Shown here in pieces: positions 44,721 to 53,073 of a stretch of DNA of 54,311 bases. Every line of letters starts with the position of its first letter. The stretch's first letter is position 1. The notes under the pieces were generated by a model that saw only the letters and a program-made list of their open reading frames with translations, did no database searches and had not been told where the DNA came from. The position numbers and the translations under genes were made by a program. This stretch comes from Bradyrhizobium sp. S69 (GTDB lineage: Bacteria > Pseudomonadota > Alphaproteobacteria > Rhizobiales > Xanthobacteraceae), in assembly GCF_009766005.1 (NCBI RefSeq), contig NZ_LMUK01000023.1, forward strand, positions 1-54,311, in the 5' to 3' direction.

Positions 44721-45419
44721 TTAGGGCCGGTTATCCAGTTCCGGGACGCCGCTGCTGCGATCGGCGTAAGCGGCCAGGAAGGTCGGCCGGCGTTGCCAGC
44801 GCTGCCAGAACGCATCGATATGTTCGAAGCGCTCGTCGAGCGGAGTTGCGTTGACCGGAAACTTTGAGAAGGCGATCGCGGTCGCCATGGTGATGTCCGA
44901 GAAGGTCGGCTGGTCGCCGCCAAGCAGCCAGTCTCGGCCGTCCGACAGATGCTGGTTGACGAGGGCCGCATGGGCCAACGCCTCTTTGCGGCAATGCTCG
45001 CCCCAGGCGTGATTGATCGTGAGTTCGAGCTTCGGCCCCAGCCCCTGATGGAGGACATGAAACGCGGTGACGATCCGGTAGAGGATGTGCACCCAGATGC
45101 GGTTATCCCACATGTTGTCGAGACCCTGCTGCTGCGGGGTTTCGCCCTGGATTCGCCGACCGGGGAAAGCCTGGTCGAGATAGCGGACGACGGCGGCGGT
45201 TTCGGAAATGTAGGTGCCGTCAGGCAGTTCAAGCGTGGGAGTTTCACCCCATGGGTTCATCTTCAAATGACGCCACTGCCGTTGTTCGCCAACAGGCGTC
45301 ATGTCGTAGACGCGTTCGTTGAACTGATCGGCGATGCCTTTCTCGTGCAGGAAAATGCGCAGCCGCTGGGGGTTCGGAAAGGCTGAGGGCGAGGTGAAGA
45401 GGTTGAGTTTCGTCGTCAT
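44721..45419 (-). CDS. glutathione S-transferase-family protein
   Basis: The 232-residue protein has a GST thioredoxin-like N-terminal domain (LFTSPSAFPNPQRLRIFLHEKG, NPWGETPTLELPDGTYISETAAVVRYLD, with the cis-proline in ETPTL and the glutathione-contacting ETAAV). An all-helical C-terminal domain follows, with FSDITMATAIAF. It is divergent from a TetR gene, and the 136-base gap carries two copies of a 16-bp palindrome. The tautomerase gene follows. The substrate is unknown; detoxification or ring-cleavage chemistry is plausible. Confidence 0.92.
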   Translation of the reverse strand: MTTKLNLFTSPSAFPNPQRLRIFLHEKGIADQFNERVYDMTPVGEQRQWRHLKMNPWGETPTLELPDGTYISETAAVVRYLDQAFPGRRIQGETPQQQGLDNMWDNRIWVHILYRIVTAFHVLHQGLGPKLELTINHAWGEHCRKEALAHAALVNQHLSDGRDWLLGGDQPTFSDITMATAIAFSKFPVNATPLDERFEHIDAFWQRWQRRPTFLAAYADRSSGVPELDNRP

Positions 45420-45457
45420 GGTCTTGGTTCCCTGTTTGAAGCGGCTTGCAGATGTTT

Positions 45458-45539
45458 TACCTGACGTCAGGTAGGTAACTCTTGGTCTGAGCTTTAAAGC
45501 TTCCCTTTTGCGGTGTCAACACCTATCTGTCGTCAGGTA
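45458..45539. promoter_or_regulatory. two operator copies between the GST and TetR genes
   Basis: TACCTGACGTCAGGTA at 45458-45473 is a perfect 16-bp palindrome. TATCTGTCGTCAGGTA at 45524-45539 matches it at 14 of 16 positions. They are 66 bp apart. The first lies 39 bases upstream of the GST start, and the second ends 16 bases before the TetR ATG. The layout predicts that the TetR protein represses both directions. Confidence 0.88.
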
Positions 45540-45555
45540 AGAAGCGGAGGCGATA

Positions 45556-46122
45556 ATGGTTGCGGACACCAATACCAAAGAGCGGATCATGGAGGCGGCG
45601 CGGCTCACCGTGCAGGATCTTGGCTATAGCGGACTCAGTTTCCGCGAGTTGGCGAAGGACGTCGGAATCAAGAGTGCCAGCATTCACTATTATTTTCCGA
45701 GCAAGGGCGAACTGGGAGCGGCACTGGCCAGTCGCTACACGAAACACTACGCTGAATATTTCGACGGGCTACTTGAGCAAGGGCTCGATGCCCAAACCTG
45801 CATGGCGCGCTACACGGATGTCTTCGCAGATACTTTGCGCAATGAAAACCGCATGTGTCTCGCCGGGATATTATCGGCCGAGCGCAACGAACTTCCGGAG
45901 GAAGTTAGAACCGAGGTCGTCAAGTGGGGTGATATGAACGAGCGTTGGATCGCACGGGTGTTGGCCATGCGCAATTCCTCGAAACCCAAGGAGATCCCGG
46001 GTCGCGCACGTGCTATTTTTGCCGCAGTCTCCGGAGCGCAGTTGATTGCCCATAGCCGCGGCGATGTCTCGGTCTACGAGGAGATCATCGCAGCATATCG
46101 AGCAAGCGGTCTAATTCCCTGA
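45556..46122 (+). CDS. TetR-family regulator of the GST-tautomerase pair
   Basis: The 188-residue protein carries a TetR N-terminal domain (TKERIMEAARLTVQDLGYSGLS, FRELAKDVGIKSASIHYYFPSKGEL), with the C-terminal half resembling the TetR_C group found near oxidoreductase genes. Palindromic operator copies directly upstream support autoregulation and control of the divergent GST-tautomerase pair. The inducer is presumably a substrate of those enzymes. The start ATG 45556 follows AGCGGAGGCG, a good ribosome site. Confidence 0.93.
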   Translation: MVADTNTKERIMEAARLTVQDLGYSGLSFRELAKDVGIKSASIHYYFPSKGELGAALASRYTKHYAEYFDGLLEQGLDAQTCMARYTDVFADTLRNENRMCLAGILSAERNELPEEVRTEVVKWGDMNERWIARVLAMRNSSKPKEIPGRARAIFAAVSGAQLIAHSRGDVSVYEEIIAAYRASGLIP

Positions 46123-46167
46123 TCGTGCTTCCGCCAACAAACGCCCGATGATGCCGCAGCGGGGGAT

Positions 46168-46410
46168 CTAATCCGTCGCCAGGTCGTAGTCGTGGCGCAA
46201 AGCGCGTTGGACATGGAGCGCCGCGCGTGCCGCCGTGTTGGCGTCGGCGGCGCCAGCGGACAGCACACACATAGACCAGTCACTTCCAACCCGGTTATCC
46301 GGGCCGCGATTGATTGCGATCGTGCGAATGTCGGAGCAGCCGGGCTGCCTTTTCATTTCGGCTAACGCCCGCGCCTGCAAATCTCGGATCGAAAGCAGGA
46401 TCTTTGCCAT
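46168..46410 (-). CDS. small hypothetical protein
   Basis: The 80-residue protein starts MAKILLSIRDLQARALAEMKRQPGC and contains a WSMCVLSAGAADANTAARAAL segment; it ends RHDYDLATD. It looks like a folded cytoplasmic protein with three cysteines near residues 25-50. I recall similar unannotated proteins in Bradyrhizobium but cannot name a family. It begins 14 bases after the stop of another small gene on the same strand, so the two are probably cotranscribed. Confidence 0.6.
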   Translation of the reverse strand: MAKILLSIRDLQARALAEMKRQPGCSDIRTIAINRGPDNRVGSDWSMCVLSAGAADANTAARAALHVQRALRHDYDLATD

Positions 46411-46424
46411 TCAGGGCGTGGCCT

Positions 46425-46667
46425 TTATTTCGAAGCCTTTGCCAGCTTGTGCTTCAAGTGGCCGGTTTCGTAATCACGGCGTAGCTGGCTCAACGAAGTT
46501 TCGTTCAGTTGAGGAAGAACCTCGCTCAGTGTCCTGGTTTCAGGATGCCCGGCGGCGTAACTCTGTCCGTAAATCTTACGCAACGTCTGGACGGTCGTAG
46601 TTCCGTGTTTGTGGCTGATTTCACCGTCGTGGTTGCGGTGACGGTTGTCGAGACCTGCGTTGCTCAT
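46425..46667 (-). CDS. small hypothetical protein
   Basis: The 80-residue protein begins MSNAGLDNRHRNHDGEISHKHG and ends ETGHLKHKLAKASK. It is hydrophilic and histidine-rich, and has no signal peptide. ATG 46667 is preceded by GGAGAG; the frame opens earlier at 46733 but the extra residues lack support. The central TTTVQTLRKIYGQSYAAGHPETRTLSEVLPQL stretch (seen as TLRKIYGQSYA...LSEVLPQLN) looks helical. I recognise no family. It is likely cotranscribed with the next small gene (14-base gap). Confidence 0.6.
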   Translation of the reverse strand: MSNAGLDNRHRNHDGEISHKHGTTTVQTLRKIYGQSYAAGHPETRTLSEVLPQLNETSLSQLRRDYETGHLKHKLAKASK

Positions 46668-46850
46668 GGTGCTCTCCATTGGGCCTACAGCCGGAAAGCA
46701 TCCTCCTGCCTCGACCAAATAGCAATCTTGCACCGCAACCGGGCATCAAGGCGGGCGCGATCGCGCAAAACCGTTGGGTCCTGGCGACCCGGTTCCCGAA
46801 GATCATCTGATGCGGAAGATCGATGCCGCTATCGGCATCTGCACGACCCG

Positions 46851-47807
46851 CTACAAAACCTTCCAGAACAGCAGGATCATGATGGCATAGGCCGCGACCA
46901 GCAAACCGGCGCCCAGCAGGTTCACGAGGGTTCGTCCGGACTTCGCGGGTGTCAGCCACCAGCCGAGCCGGTTGGCGGTCCACGGCACCAGATACGAGGT
47001 CAGGATGACGCTGAACGCGTTGCCGATGAACAGGGCGACCGGGAAATCCAGCTTGAATACTCCGGCCAGAATCGGAGTGCCGACCAACAGGCCCCACAGG
47101 AATACGACCGGATAAAGCGTCAGCAGCACGATCATGTTCATCTTCCACGCGGCGGGCGCCGGCGCACCCTCCGGCGTGGCGTCGCGAAACCATTGCTCGA
47201 ATCCGCTTTGCGCCATTCGCGTGTGGAATTCAGCCGTCAGCGGTGCGACCTCGTCGAGCAGCTGAATTCGTTGCGGTGACTCGAGCCACGCCTGCAGATT
47301 GGTCTCGCTGTCGAAACGCAGGATCGCGATAAAGTCTTCCTGCACGCCCGGCACTGCCGGTTCGAAGCGATAGCCCTGCAACCCCACCGCCTTCGACTGC
47401 GCCGCGGCGACCTTCTGCTCCCATTTCAGGTATTCAGCTTCCATGCCGGGCTTGACCCGCGTGCTCATCACCGCGGAGACCGGCGCGGTGCGCGCCGCAC
47501 TGGCATCGTCGCGCACGATATGCACGTCGTCGCGTCCCACCAGCATCGGGGTGGCCCCTTCGATGCGGGACTGCCGTTCGGATGAGCCCAGCCACCGCTT
47601 GGCGTCTTCCAGGCTGGCGAAGCGCTGCAGGATCACCCAGTCGACCTGCAGCGGCGGGTGCGGCGGCATCAGCCGCTGCTCGATGAAGCCTTCGAAGCTT
47701 GCGATCACCGTGCTGGTTTCGCCCTGCCAGCGTGCGAACGCGTCGGCGCTGTCCGGCCGAACGCAGGTTTGCGTGACGATGCTGACGCTGGTCGCGGCAT
47801 CGCTCAT
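46851..47807 (-). CDS. tandem antibiotic-biosynthesis-monooxygenase (ABM) protein with three membrane helices
   Basis: The 318-residue protein has two tandem ABM/dimeric alpha-beta-barrel domains, at about residues 7-97 and 109-200. Each has the (V/A)xxxVRP...F..W pattern and a WVILQRFASLEDAKRWL- or FIAILRFDSETNLQAWL-type strand-helix unit (seen as DAKRWL and NLQAWL). Three hydrophobic helices follow (about 223-245, 255-277, 294-316). ABM domains can oxidise polycyclic aromatics or degrade haem without cofactor, but many are of unknown role. The start ATG 47807 overlaps the stop of the upstream molybdenum-hydroxylase gene (ATGA), so it is the last gene of that operon. Fusion to a membrane anchor would place both domains on one face of the membrane. 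Confidence 0.82.
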   Translation of the reverse strand: MSDAATSVSIVTQTCVRPDSADAFARWQGETSTVIASFEGFIEQRLMPPHPPLQVDWVILQRFASLEDAKRWLGSSERQSRIEGATPMLVGRDDVHIVRDDASAARTAPVSAVMSTRVKPGMEAEYLKWEQKVAAAQSKAVGLQGYRFEPAVPGVQEDFIAILRFDSETNLQAWLESPQRIQLLDEVAPLTAEFHTRMAQSGFEQWFRDATPEGAPAPAAWKMNMIVLLTLYPVVFLWGLLVGTPILAGVFKLDFPVALFIGNAFSVILTSYLVPWTANRLGWWLTPAKSGRTLVNLLGAGLLVAAYAIMILLFWKVL

Positions 47808-50509
47808 GAAGCGGCAGCGAGTTTGGCGAACAGGCGGTCGGGCGTGAATGGCAGATGGGCAAACCGCACACCTGTGGCATTGGCCAACGCATTCGAGACC
47901 GCCGGCGCCACCGGATTGATGCCGCACTCGCCTTGCGACTTCGCGCCAAGAGGCCCGATCAGGTCGATCGTATCGGCAAAGAAGATGTCGGTATGCGGCG
48001 TGTCGGCAAAGGTCGGTATGCGGCAGTTGCGCAGCTGCGGATTGACCATGTGCCCTTCGTCGTCATGCACCATGTTCTCGACCAGCGCCCAGCCATAGCC
48101 CATCGCAACGGCGCCATCGAGCTGGCCGCGGCATTGCATCGGGTTGATCGGCCGGCCGATATCGGCCGCATGCACGCTGTGCAGCACACGGATTTCGCCG
48201 GTCACCCGATGCACGGCAAGCCGCACCCCCTGGACGTTGAAGGCGATGGTGCGCGGCGAGAGATAGGCTCTGCGGGTGACCGAGAAGCGATGGTCGACCT
48301 TGGCACCCTCGGCATGGAGGTCACTCAGCAAAATCCGCTGGTTGCCGCAGATGACCGCATCGTTGTCGAGGCGGCATTGGTCGATGGCCACGCCGGTGAA
48401 ACGACTGGCAAAGCCGATGATATCCTCCGACATGGCTTGCGCGGCCAAATGAACCGCCTTGCCTCCGACCACGACGCCGGTGCTCGCAAAGGTGCCGGTG
48501 TCATAGGGGGTGCGATCGGTATCGGCGTTGATGATGTCGATATCGTCGATGCGCGTGCCCAGCATCGATGCCGCGATCTGCTTGTGCGCCGTGGTGATAC
48601 CGTTGCCCATTTCCGTCGAGCCGCAGGCCAGATGGTAGGTGCCGTCCGGCAGCAGGCGCATCTCGGCGCCCGAGCGATGCTCGGTCGGGGGCCCGCATTC
48701 CAGCATCGCCAATGCGACACCCTGGCCCTCCGTCCATTCCGCGCCTTCGGGCTTGGCGACGCCGTTGCCCTTCTTGAGCTCCCGCTCGACGATATCGAGG
48801 CATTCGTCGATGCCGTAGCTGCCGAAGCTGGCGTCGCTTGGCTCCTTCCAGATCGATTCGATATTGTCGCCCGGCCGCACCACGTTCTTGCGCCGCATCT
48901 CGAACGGGTCGATGCCGAGCAGCCTTGCCAGTTCGTCGATCGCGCATTCCACCGCGAAGGTGGTCTGCGAGGCACCATAGCCGCGAAACCCGCCGCCCGG
49001 TGTCATGTTGGTGTAGACGGCGTGGCCAATGCCCTTCTTGTTGGCGCAGCGATAGGCCGCGATCGGGCTCGCCATCGCGGCCGCCAGGGTTTCGCTGCCG
49101 TGGCCGCCATAGGCGCCGGTGTTGGAGAACACCTCGACGTCGAGCGCGGTCAGCGTGCCGTCCTTGCGCGCGCCGATCTTCACCCGGGTGGTCATCTGGT
49201 GCCGCGTGGTGGCGCCGATGAATTCTTCCTCGCGGCTCCATTCCCACTTCACCGGGCGACCCAGTTTCATGGTGGCGAACAGCACGAGATCTTCCGAAAC
49301 CAATTCCTGTTTGCCGCCGAAACCGCCGCCGACGCGCTCGGTGAACACGTGCAGGTCGCGTGGCGGAAGCCCCATGATGTAGGCGAGCTTTTTCTGCGCG
49401 GCGAACGGCGCCTGCGAGCTGGTGCGGATGTGCCAGCGGTTGTCCTCGCCCTTCCAGGCGATCGATCCATGGGTCTCGAGATGCACATGCTGCACCCGGG
49501 TGGTCGAATAGGTCTGCTCGTGCACCACATCGGCTTGCTCGAAGCCCTTGGCGACATCACCGATTTCACCCTGCAGCGTGCAGAAGATGTTGTTGCTGGC
49601 GGTCACCAGGTCTTTGTCATGCAGCAGCGGCGCGCCGGGCTGCACCGCCAGGACCGGATCGAACACGGTCGGCAGGATCGCGTATTCCACGCGCAGCGCC
49701 CGGCAGCCGGCATCGGCCGCCGCCTCCGTCTCCGCCACCACGGCGGCGACCCGCTGGCCGACGAAGCGCGCGACATTGTCGAGCAGCATGATGTCATCGG
49801 GGTCGACCAGATGGTCCTCGTGCAACGCCGAACTGAAAAGACGCTTCGGCACGTCTTCCCAGGTATAGACCGCGACAACCCCGGGCACCGCGAGCGCAGC
49901 ACTTCGGTCGATCGAGACAATGTGGGCATGGGCATGCGGCGAGCGCAGAACCTTCAGGTGCAGCAGCCCCTCGATCGCCAGATCCATGGTGTAGCGCGCC
50001 TTGCCGGTCACGATGGCATCGGTGAACGGATTGGGCAGGCTGGCGCCGAGTGCCTTGCCGGCCTCGTCGGGCTCGATGTTGCAGGTGCCGTGCAGCGCGT
50101 CGTTGATCGACCGATAGCCGGTGCACCGACACAAATTGCCCTTCAGCGCGTGCGGCAGATCGGTCTTCTGCGCGTCGGTCAGCGTCACCGCGGTCATGAT
50201 CATGCCGGCGGTGCAATACCCGCATTGGAAGGCCTGCGCATCGTGAAACGCCTTCTGCATCGGATGCAGTTCGCCGTTGCTGGCCAGCCCCTCGATCGTG
50301 GTGATCTCGCGGCCTGCGCCGCGGAACGCCGGCACCAGACAGGAATGGAACGGCTTGCCATCGATATGCACCGTGCAGGCGCCGCAATCGCCGGCGTCGC
50401 AGCCCTTCTTGACGCCGAACACATCGAGATCGCGCAAAAAGGTGCGCAAGCACTGGCCGGCGGCCGGCTCGGCGGCGTAGCTGCGGCCATTGACATGAAA
50501 ATCGGTCAC
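47804..50509 (-). CDS. molybdenum hydroxylase, fused [2Fe-2S] and Mo-cofactor subunits (xanthine dehydrogenase family)
   Basis: The 901-residue protein joins the small [2Fe-2S] subunit (1-about 150) to the large molybdopterin subunit. All eight iron-sulfur cysteines are present: C37, C42, C45 and C57 (ferredoxin-like), then C96, C99, C127 and C129 (helical cluster). The Mo domain has GGGFGGKQE and, near the end, SQGECGINP with the expected active-site glutamate, followed by PAVSNALANATG. The start is GTG 50509: it has GGAG upstream and overlaps the stop of the FAD gene (GTGA). Usually these two domains are separate proteins or part of one long XDH. The substrate is unknown (purine, aldehyde or N-heterocycle). 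Confidence 0.9.
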   Translation of the reverse strand: MTDFHVNGRSYAAEPAAGQCLRTFLRDLDVFGVKKGCDAGDCGACTVHIDGKPFHSCLVPAFRGAGREITTIEGLASNGELHPMQKAFHDAQAFQCGYCTAGMIMTAVTLTDAQKTDLPHALKGNLCRCTGYRSINDALHGTCNIEPDEAGKALGASLPNPFTDAIVTGKARYTMDLAIEGLLHLKVLRSPHAHAHIVSIDRSAALAVPGVVAVYTWEDVPKRLFSSALHEDHLVDPDDIMLLDNVARFVGQRVAAVVAETEAAADAGCRALRVEYAILPTVFDPVLAVQPGAPLLHDKDLVTASNNIFCTLQGEIGDVAKGFEQADVVHEQTYSTTRVQHVHLETHGSIAWKGEDNRWHIRTSSQAPFAAQKKLAYIMGLPPRDLHVFTERVGGGFGGKQELVSEDLVLFATMKLGRPVKWEWSREEEFIGATTRHQMTTRVKIGARKDGTLTALDVEVFSNTGAYGGHGSETLAAAMASPIAAYRCANKKGIGHAVYTNMTPGGGFRGYGASQTTFAVECAIDELARLLGIDPFEMRRKNVVRPGDNIESIWKEPSDASFGSYGIDECLDIVERELKKGNGVAKPEGAEWTEGQGVALAMLECGPPTEHRSGAEMRLLPDGTYHLACGSTEMGNGITTAHKQIAASMLGTRIDDIDIINADTDRTPYDTGTFASTGVVVGGKAVHLAAQAMSEDIIGFASRFTGVAIDQCRLDNDAVICGNQRILLSDLHAEGAKVDHRFSVTRRAYLSPRTIAFNVQGVRLAVHRVTGEIRVLHSVHAADIGRPINPMQCRGQLDGAVAMGYGWALVENMVHDDEGHMVNPQLRNCRIPTFADTPHTDIFFADTIDLIGPLGAKSQGECGINPVAPAVSNALANATGVRFAHLPFTPDRLFAKLAAAS

Positions 50510-51321
50510 GCGAGCTCCGTGCGGATCTGTTCGGCAAGATATTGCGTGACGTGGCGCTTGTACGGAGCCGATCCATGCACGTCGGCGAAATACGCGTCCG
50601 GCGGCAATCGGGCGTCCAGCGCATGGCGCAGTTGTTCGGCCGACGGGCAAGTGGCGAAGCGCAACTGCACCGGCCGCGGCGTCGCCGCCGAGACCGTCAG
50701 CAGGAAATCCGCGCCATCATCGCCGACCGTGGCAATGATGAGCGCCGCCGAGCGGCCGAATTTGGTCAGCGACACCTGCCGCATGGCGGTTCGTTTCGAC
50801 AATGCCGCGGCCGGCAAATGGATCTTGCGCAGCAGTTCGCCCTTTTGCAGCACGTTCTGGTGGTTGCCGGTGACGAAATCGACCACCGACATTTCGCGCG
50901 GTTCGCCGTTGCGCGGCCACAGCGTGCAGACGCCTTCAAGTGCCGCGGTCAGCGAGATCATCGCGCCCGCGGGCAGCGACATGCAGACATTGCCGCCGAT
51001 GGTCGCGGCATTCCAGATCTTGAACGACATCAGGAACGAATCGATGCATTTCCGGAACAGGGGCACCGCGCGCCATCCAGGCGGGCCTTCGAAATCGTGC
51101 AGCTCCACGACCCGACATGTCGCGGCGATGTCGAGGCCGGCGTCCGTCGCGGTCAGCGGCGCCCAGCGCAGGCTGTCGAGATCGATCAGCGTGTCGACGG
51201 CCACCTGTGGTTCGGAGAACAGCCAGGTCCCGCCGGCCAGCCACGAATAGCCATCACGCCAGCCATCGATGTCGTCAACCGATGCCGGGCGCTTCACTTC
51301 AGCGATCGTGGTCAAATTCAT
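50506..51321 (-). CDS. FAD-binding subunit of the molybdenum hydroxylase (CoxM/XdhA type)
   Basis: The 271-residue protein is the medium flavin subunit of the xanthine dehydrogenase family. It has an FAD-binding part (about 1-170), with the GGTWLFSEP FAD loop and the NAATIGGNVCMSLPAGAM pattern, then a CO-dehydrogenase-flavoprotein C-terminal domain. Electrons would flow from Mo through the two [2Fe-2S] clusters of the next gene product to this FAD and on to NAD+ or another acceptor. It starts 12 bases after the multicopper oxidase stop and overlaps the next gene by 4 bases. Confidence 0.92.
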   Translation of the reverse strand: MNLTTIAEVKRPASVDDIDGWRDGYSWLAGGTWLFSEPQVAVDTLIDLDSLRWAPLTATDAGLDIAATCRVVELHDFEGPPGWRAVPLFRKCIDSFLMSFKIWNAATIGGNVCMSLPAGAMISLTAALEGVCTLWPRNGEPREMSVVDFVTGNHQNVLQKGELLRKIHLPAAALSKRTAMRQVSLTKFGRSAALIIATVGDDGADFLLTVSAATPRPVQLRFATCPSAEQLRHALDARLPPDAYFADVHGSAPYKRHVTQYLAEQIRTELA

Positions 51322-51333
51322 GATCGTCCCCGC

Positions 51334-52893
51334 TCAGGACTTGTAGACTTCGACGGTCTGCATCATGCCCATTTCCTCATGGTTCATCATGTGGCAGTGG
51401 ACCATGTAGACACCGGTGAAATCGAGGAAGCGTGAGCGGAACACGACCTTGCCGCCGTTGCGCGCCACGATCACGGAATCGCGCCATTCCGGCACCGCCA
51501 GCGCCTTGCCGTTGACCGACACCACCTGGAACGGATTGGTGTGGATGTGAAAGACGTGATCGTCGTGTTCATGCGTGTTGACGATCGTCCACTCCTCGAC
51601 CGCACCGAGCTTGACCCGTTGATCGATGCGGCTGGGATTGAACTTCTTGCCATCGATGAAGAAGCTGAATTCCTGCCAATGGCCCGCAGCATCCGCCTCC
51701 GGCGCTGTGGCCGAAAAGGTCACCGTGCGACGGTTGGTGATTTCGGTCTCCTTGATGGTTTGCAGCGGCGGCGGCGGCAATGCGCCCGGCAGCTTCATGT
51801 CCATCGGCGCGCCTGACACCACGAGCCTCGCCAATGGGCCGACCGGCGAGGGGTGGCCCTGATCGTAAGGCACCGCGTTCAAGGCATAGGTGCCGGCGGG
51901 GCCCGCCTGCACCAATAGATCAGCGCGCTGGCCCGGCGCGATCAGAAGCTGCTTGAGAGGCTGCACGGCCCCAAGTTGAATGCCGTCATAGGCCACCGCG
52001 TGCAGGTCATGCTTTTCCAGATCGAGCAGCATGTCATCCTGATAGGCCGCATTGAGGATACGCCAGCGCTGCACCTCGCCTGGACGCATCTCGATCATCG
52101 GCCGGCGCTGGCCGTTGATCGCGAGGAAGCGTGTCGCGGTTTCCGGAAACAGCGACTCGAAATCCTCGACCATGCCATTGGCGTCGTAGACCACCTGGGT
52201 CAGCACCAGCATCCGCTCGCGCGCGGACGCGATCTGCGGCACATCGGCGAAATCGCCTTCGATGACGACGGCGCCGACCATGCCGCTCGACATCTGGATA
52301 TCGGCGCTGCCGTGATGGTGGGGGTGATACCAGTAGGTCCCCTTGGTGTGATCCTCCGGCAACTTGATCTCGACGTCGTAGCTACGGCCAGGAGCCATCG
52401 AGCGCATGACGTTGTCGGCAATGCCGCTTGGGCTCGCATGCGATCCATGGAAGTGGAAATTGGTGTTGTTGAACTGATGCGGCTGACTGATGTCGGCGGG
52501 AAGCCAGTCGCGGTTCGGCGGCAGGTCATTGATCAGCTTGATGCGCAGCGTGTCGCCGGGCTTCATGCGCAAGGTAGGCCCTGGGCTGCCTCCTTCATAG
52601 GAACGAACATAGAGCCTGACACCCCCGATCTGCCGGTAGGCGTAACTGACCCGCAGACTGGTGCTCAGCACGCCATTGACGGACCGCCGCACCTCGGGCT
52701 CGACCAGCGGCTGATCCATCGCGGGCGCTGGCTTGTCCGGGACCATGCCCATGGTGGGAGACATGTCCATCGATGAGGACATGTCCATCGCGCCGTGCAT
52801 GGGTTCTTCGGCCCTGACGGCGGAAGCGGTCAGCAAAAACGCGCCGATCCCGATGCTGCCATCCAGCAGCTGGCGCCGTGACAGCTTCTTCAT
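51334..52893 (-). CDS. Tat-exported multicopper oxidase with a methionine-rich leader
   Basis: The 519-residue laccase-like oxidase begins with a twin-arginine signal (SRRQLLDGSIGIGAFLL). Copper ligands are clear: H147/H149 in NFHFHGSHA, H190/H192 in WYHPHHHG, the HDDHVFHIH block (about 452-460) and the C-terminal HCH motif H499-C500-H501, H505 and axial M510. Residues 32-59 hold eight methionines among Ser, Pro and Asp, a copper-binding type of segment. It could oxidise Cu(I), Mn(II) or phenolic compounds in the periplasm. It is the first gene of a four-gene operon; the FAD-subunit gene starts 12 bases after its stop. An ECF sigma gene lies 180 bases upstream on the same strand. Confidence 0.94.
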   Translation of the reverse strand: MKKLSRRQLLDGSIGIGAFLLTASAVRAEEPMHGAMDMSSSMDMSPTMGMVPDKPAPAMDQPLVEPEVRRSVNGVLSTSLRVSYAYRQIGGVRLYVRSYEGGSPGPTLRMKPGDTLRIKLINDLPPNRDWLPADISQPHQFNNTNFHFHGSHASPSGIADNVMRSMAPGRSYDVEIKLPEDHTKGTYWYHPHHHGSADIQMSSGMVGAVVIEGDFADVPQIASARERMLVLTQVVYDANGMVEDFESLFPETATRFLAINGQRRPMIEMRPGEVQRWRILNAAYQDDMLLDLEKHDLHAVAYDGIQLGAVQPLKQLLIAPGQRADLLVQAGPAGTYALNAVPYDQGHPSPVGPLARLVVSGAPMDMKLPGALPPPPLQTIKETEITNRRTVTFSATAPEADAAGHWQEFSFFIDGKKFNPSRIDQRVKLGAVEEWTIVNTHEHDDHVFHIHTNPFQVVSVNGKALAVPEWRDSVIVARNGGKVVFRSRFLDFTGVYMVHCHMMNHEEMGMMQTVEVYKS

Positions 52894-53073
52894 GCGCGCC
52901 GCGATGGCGACGACATCGTGTTGTTCTGGTCCTGCTGCATTTAATTACCACGTTGCCGACAATCGATTCGCCTGGAATACACGCCTTTAGTAAATTCGAC
53001 ATGAAAGAAACGCGTCGAAAAATGCTGGCTGTAGAAGTATTTGGCGGCTTCGGCGGCAAGGCTTGCCTTCGGA

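Noticed and set aside
47855..51250. A plus-strand open frame of 1131 residues
   Set aside because: It is antisense to the molybdenum hydroxylase and FAD-subunit genes, whose motifs are complete. Its composition (rich in R, H, G, A, D) is that of a shadow frame in high-GC DNA.
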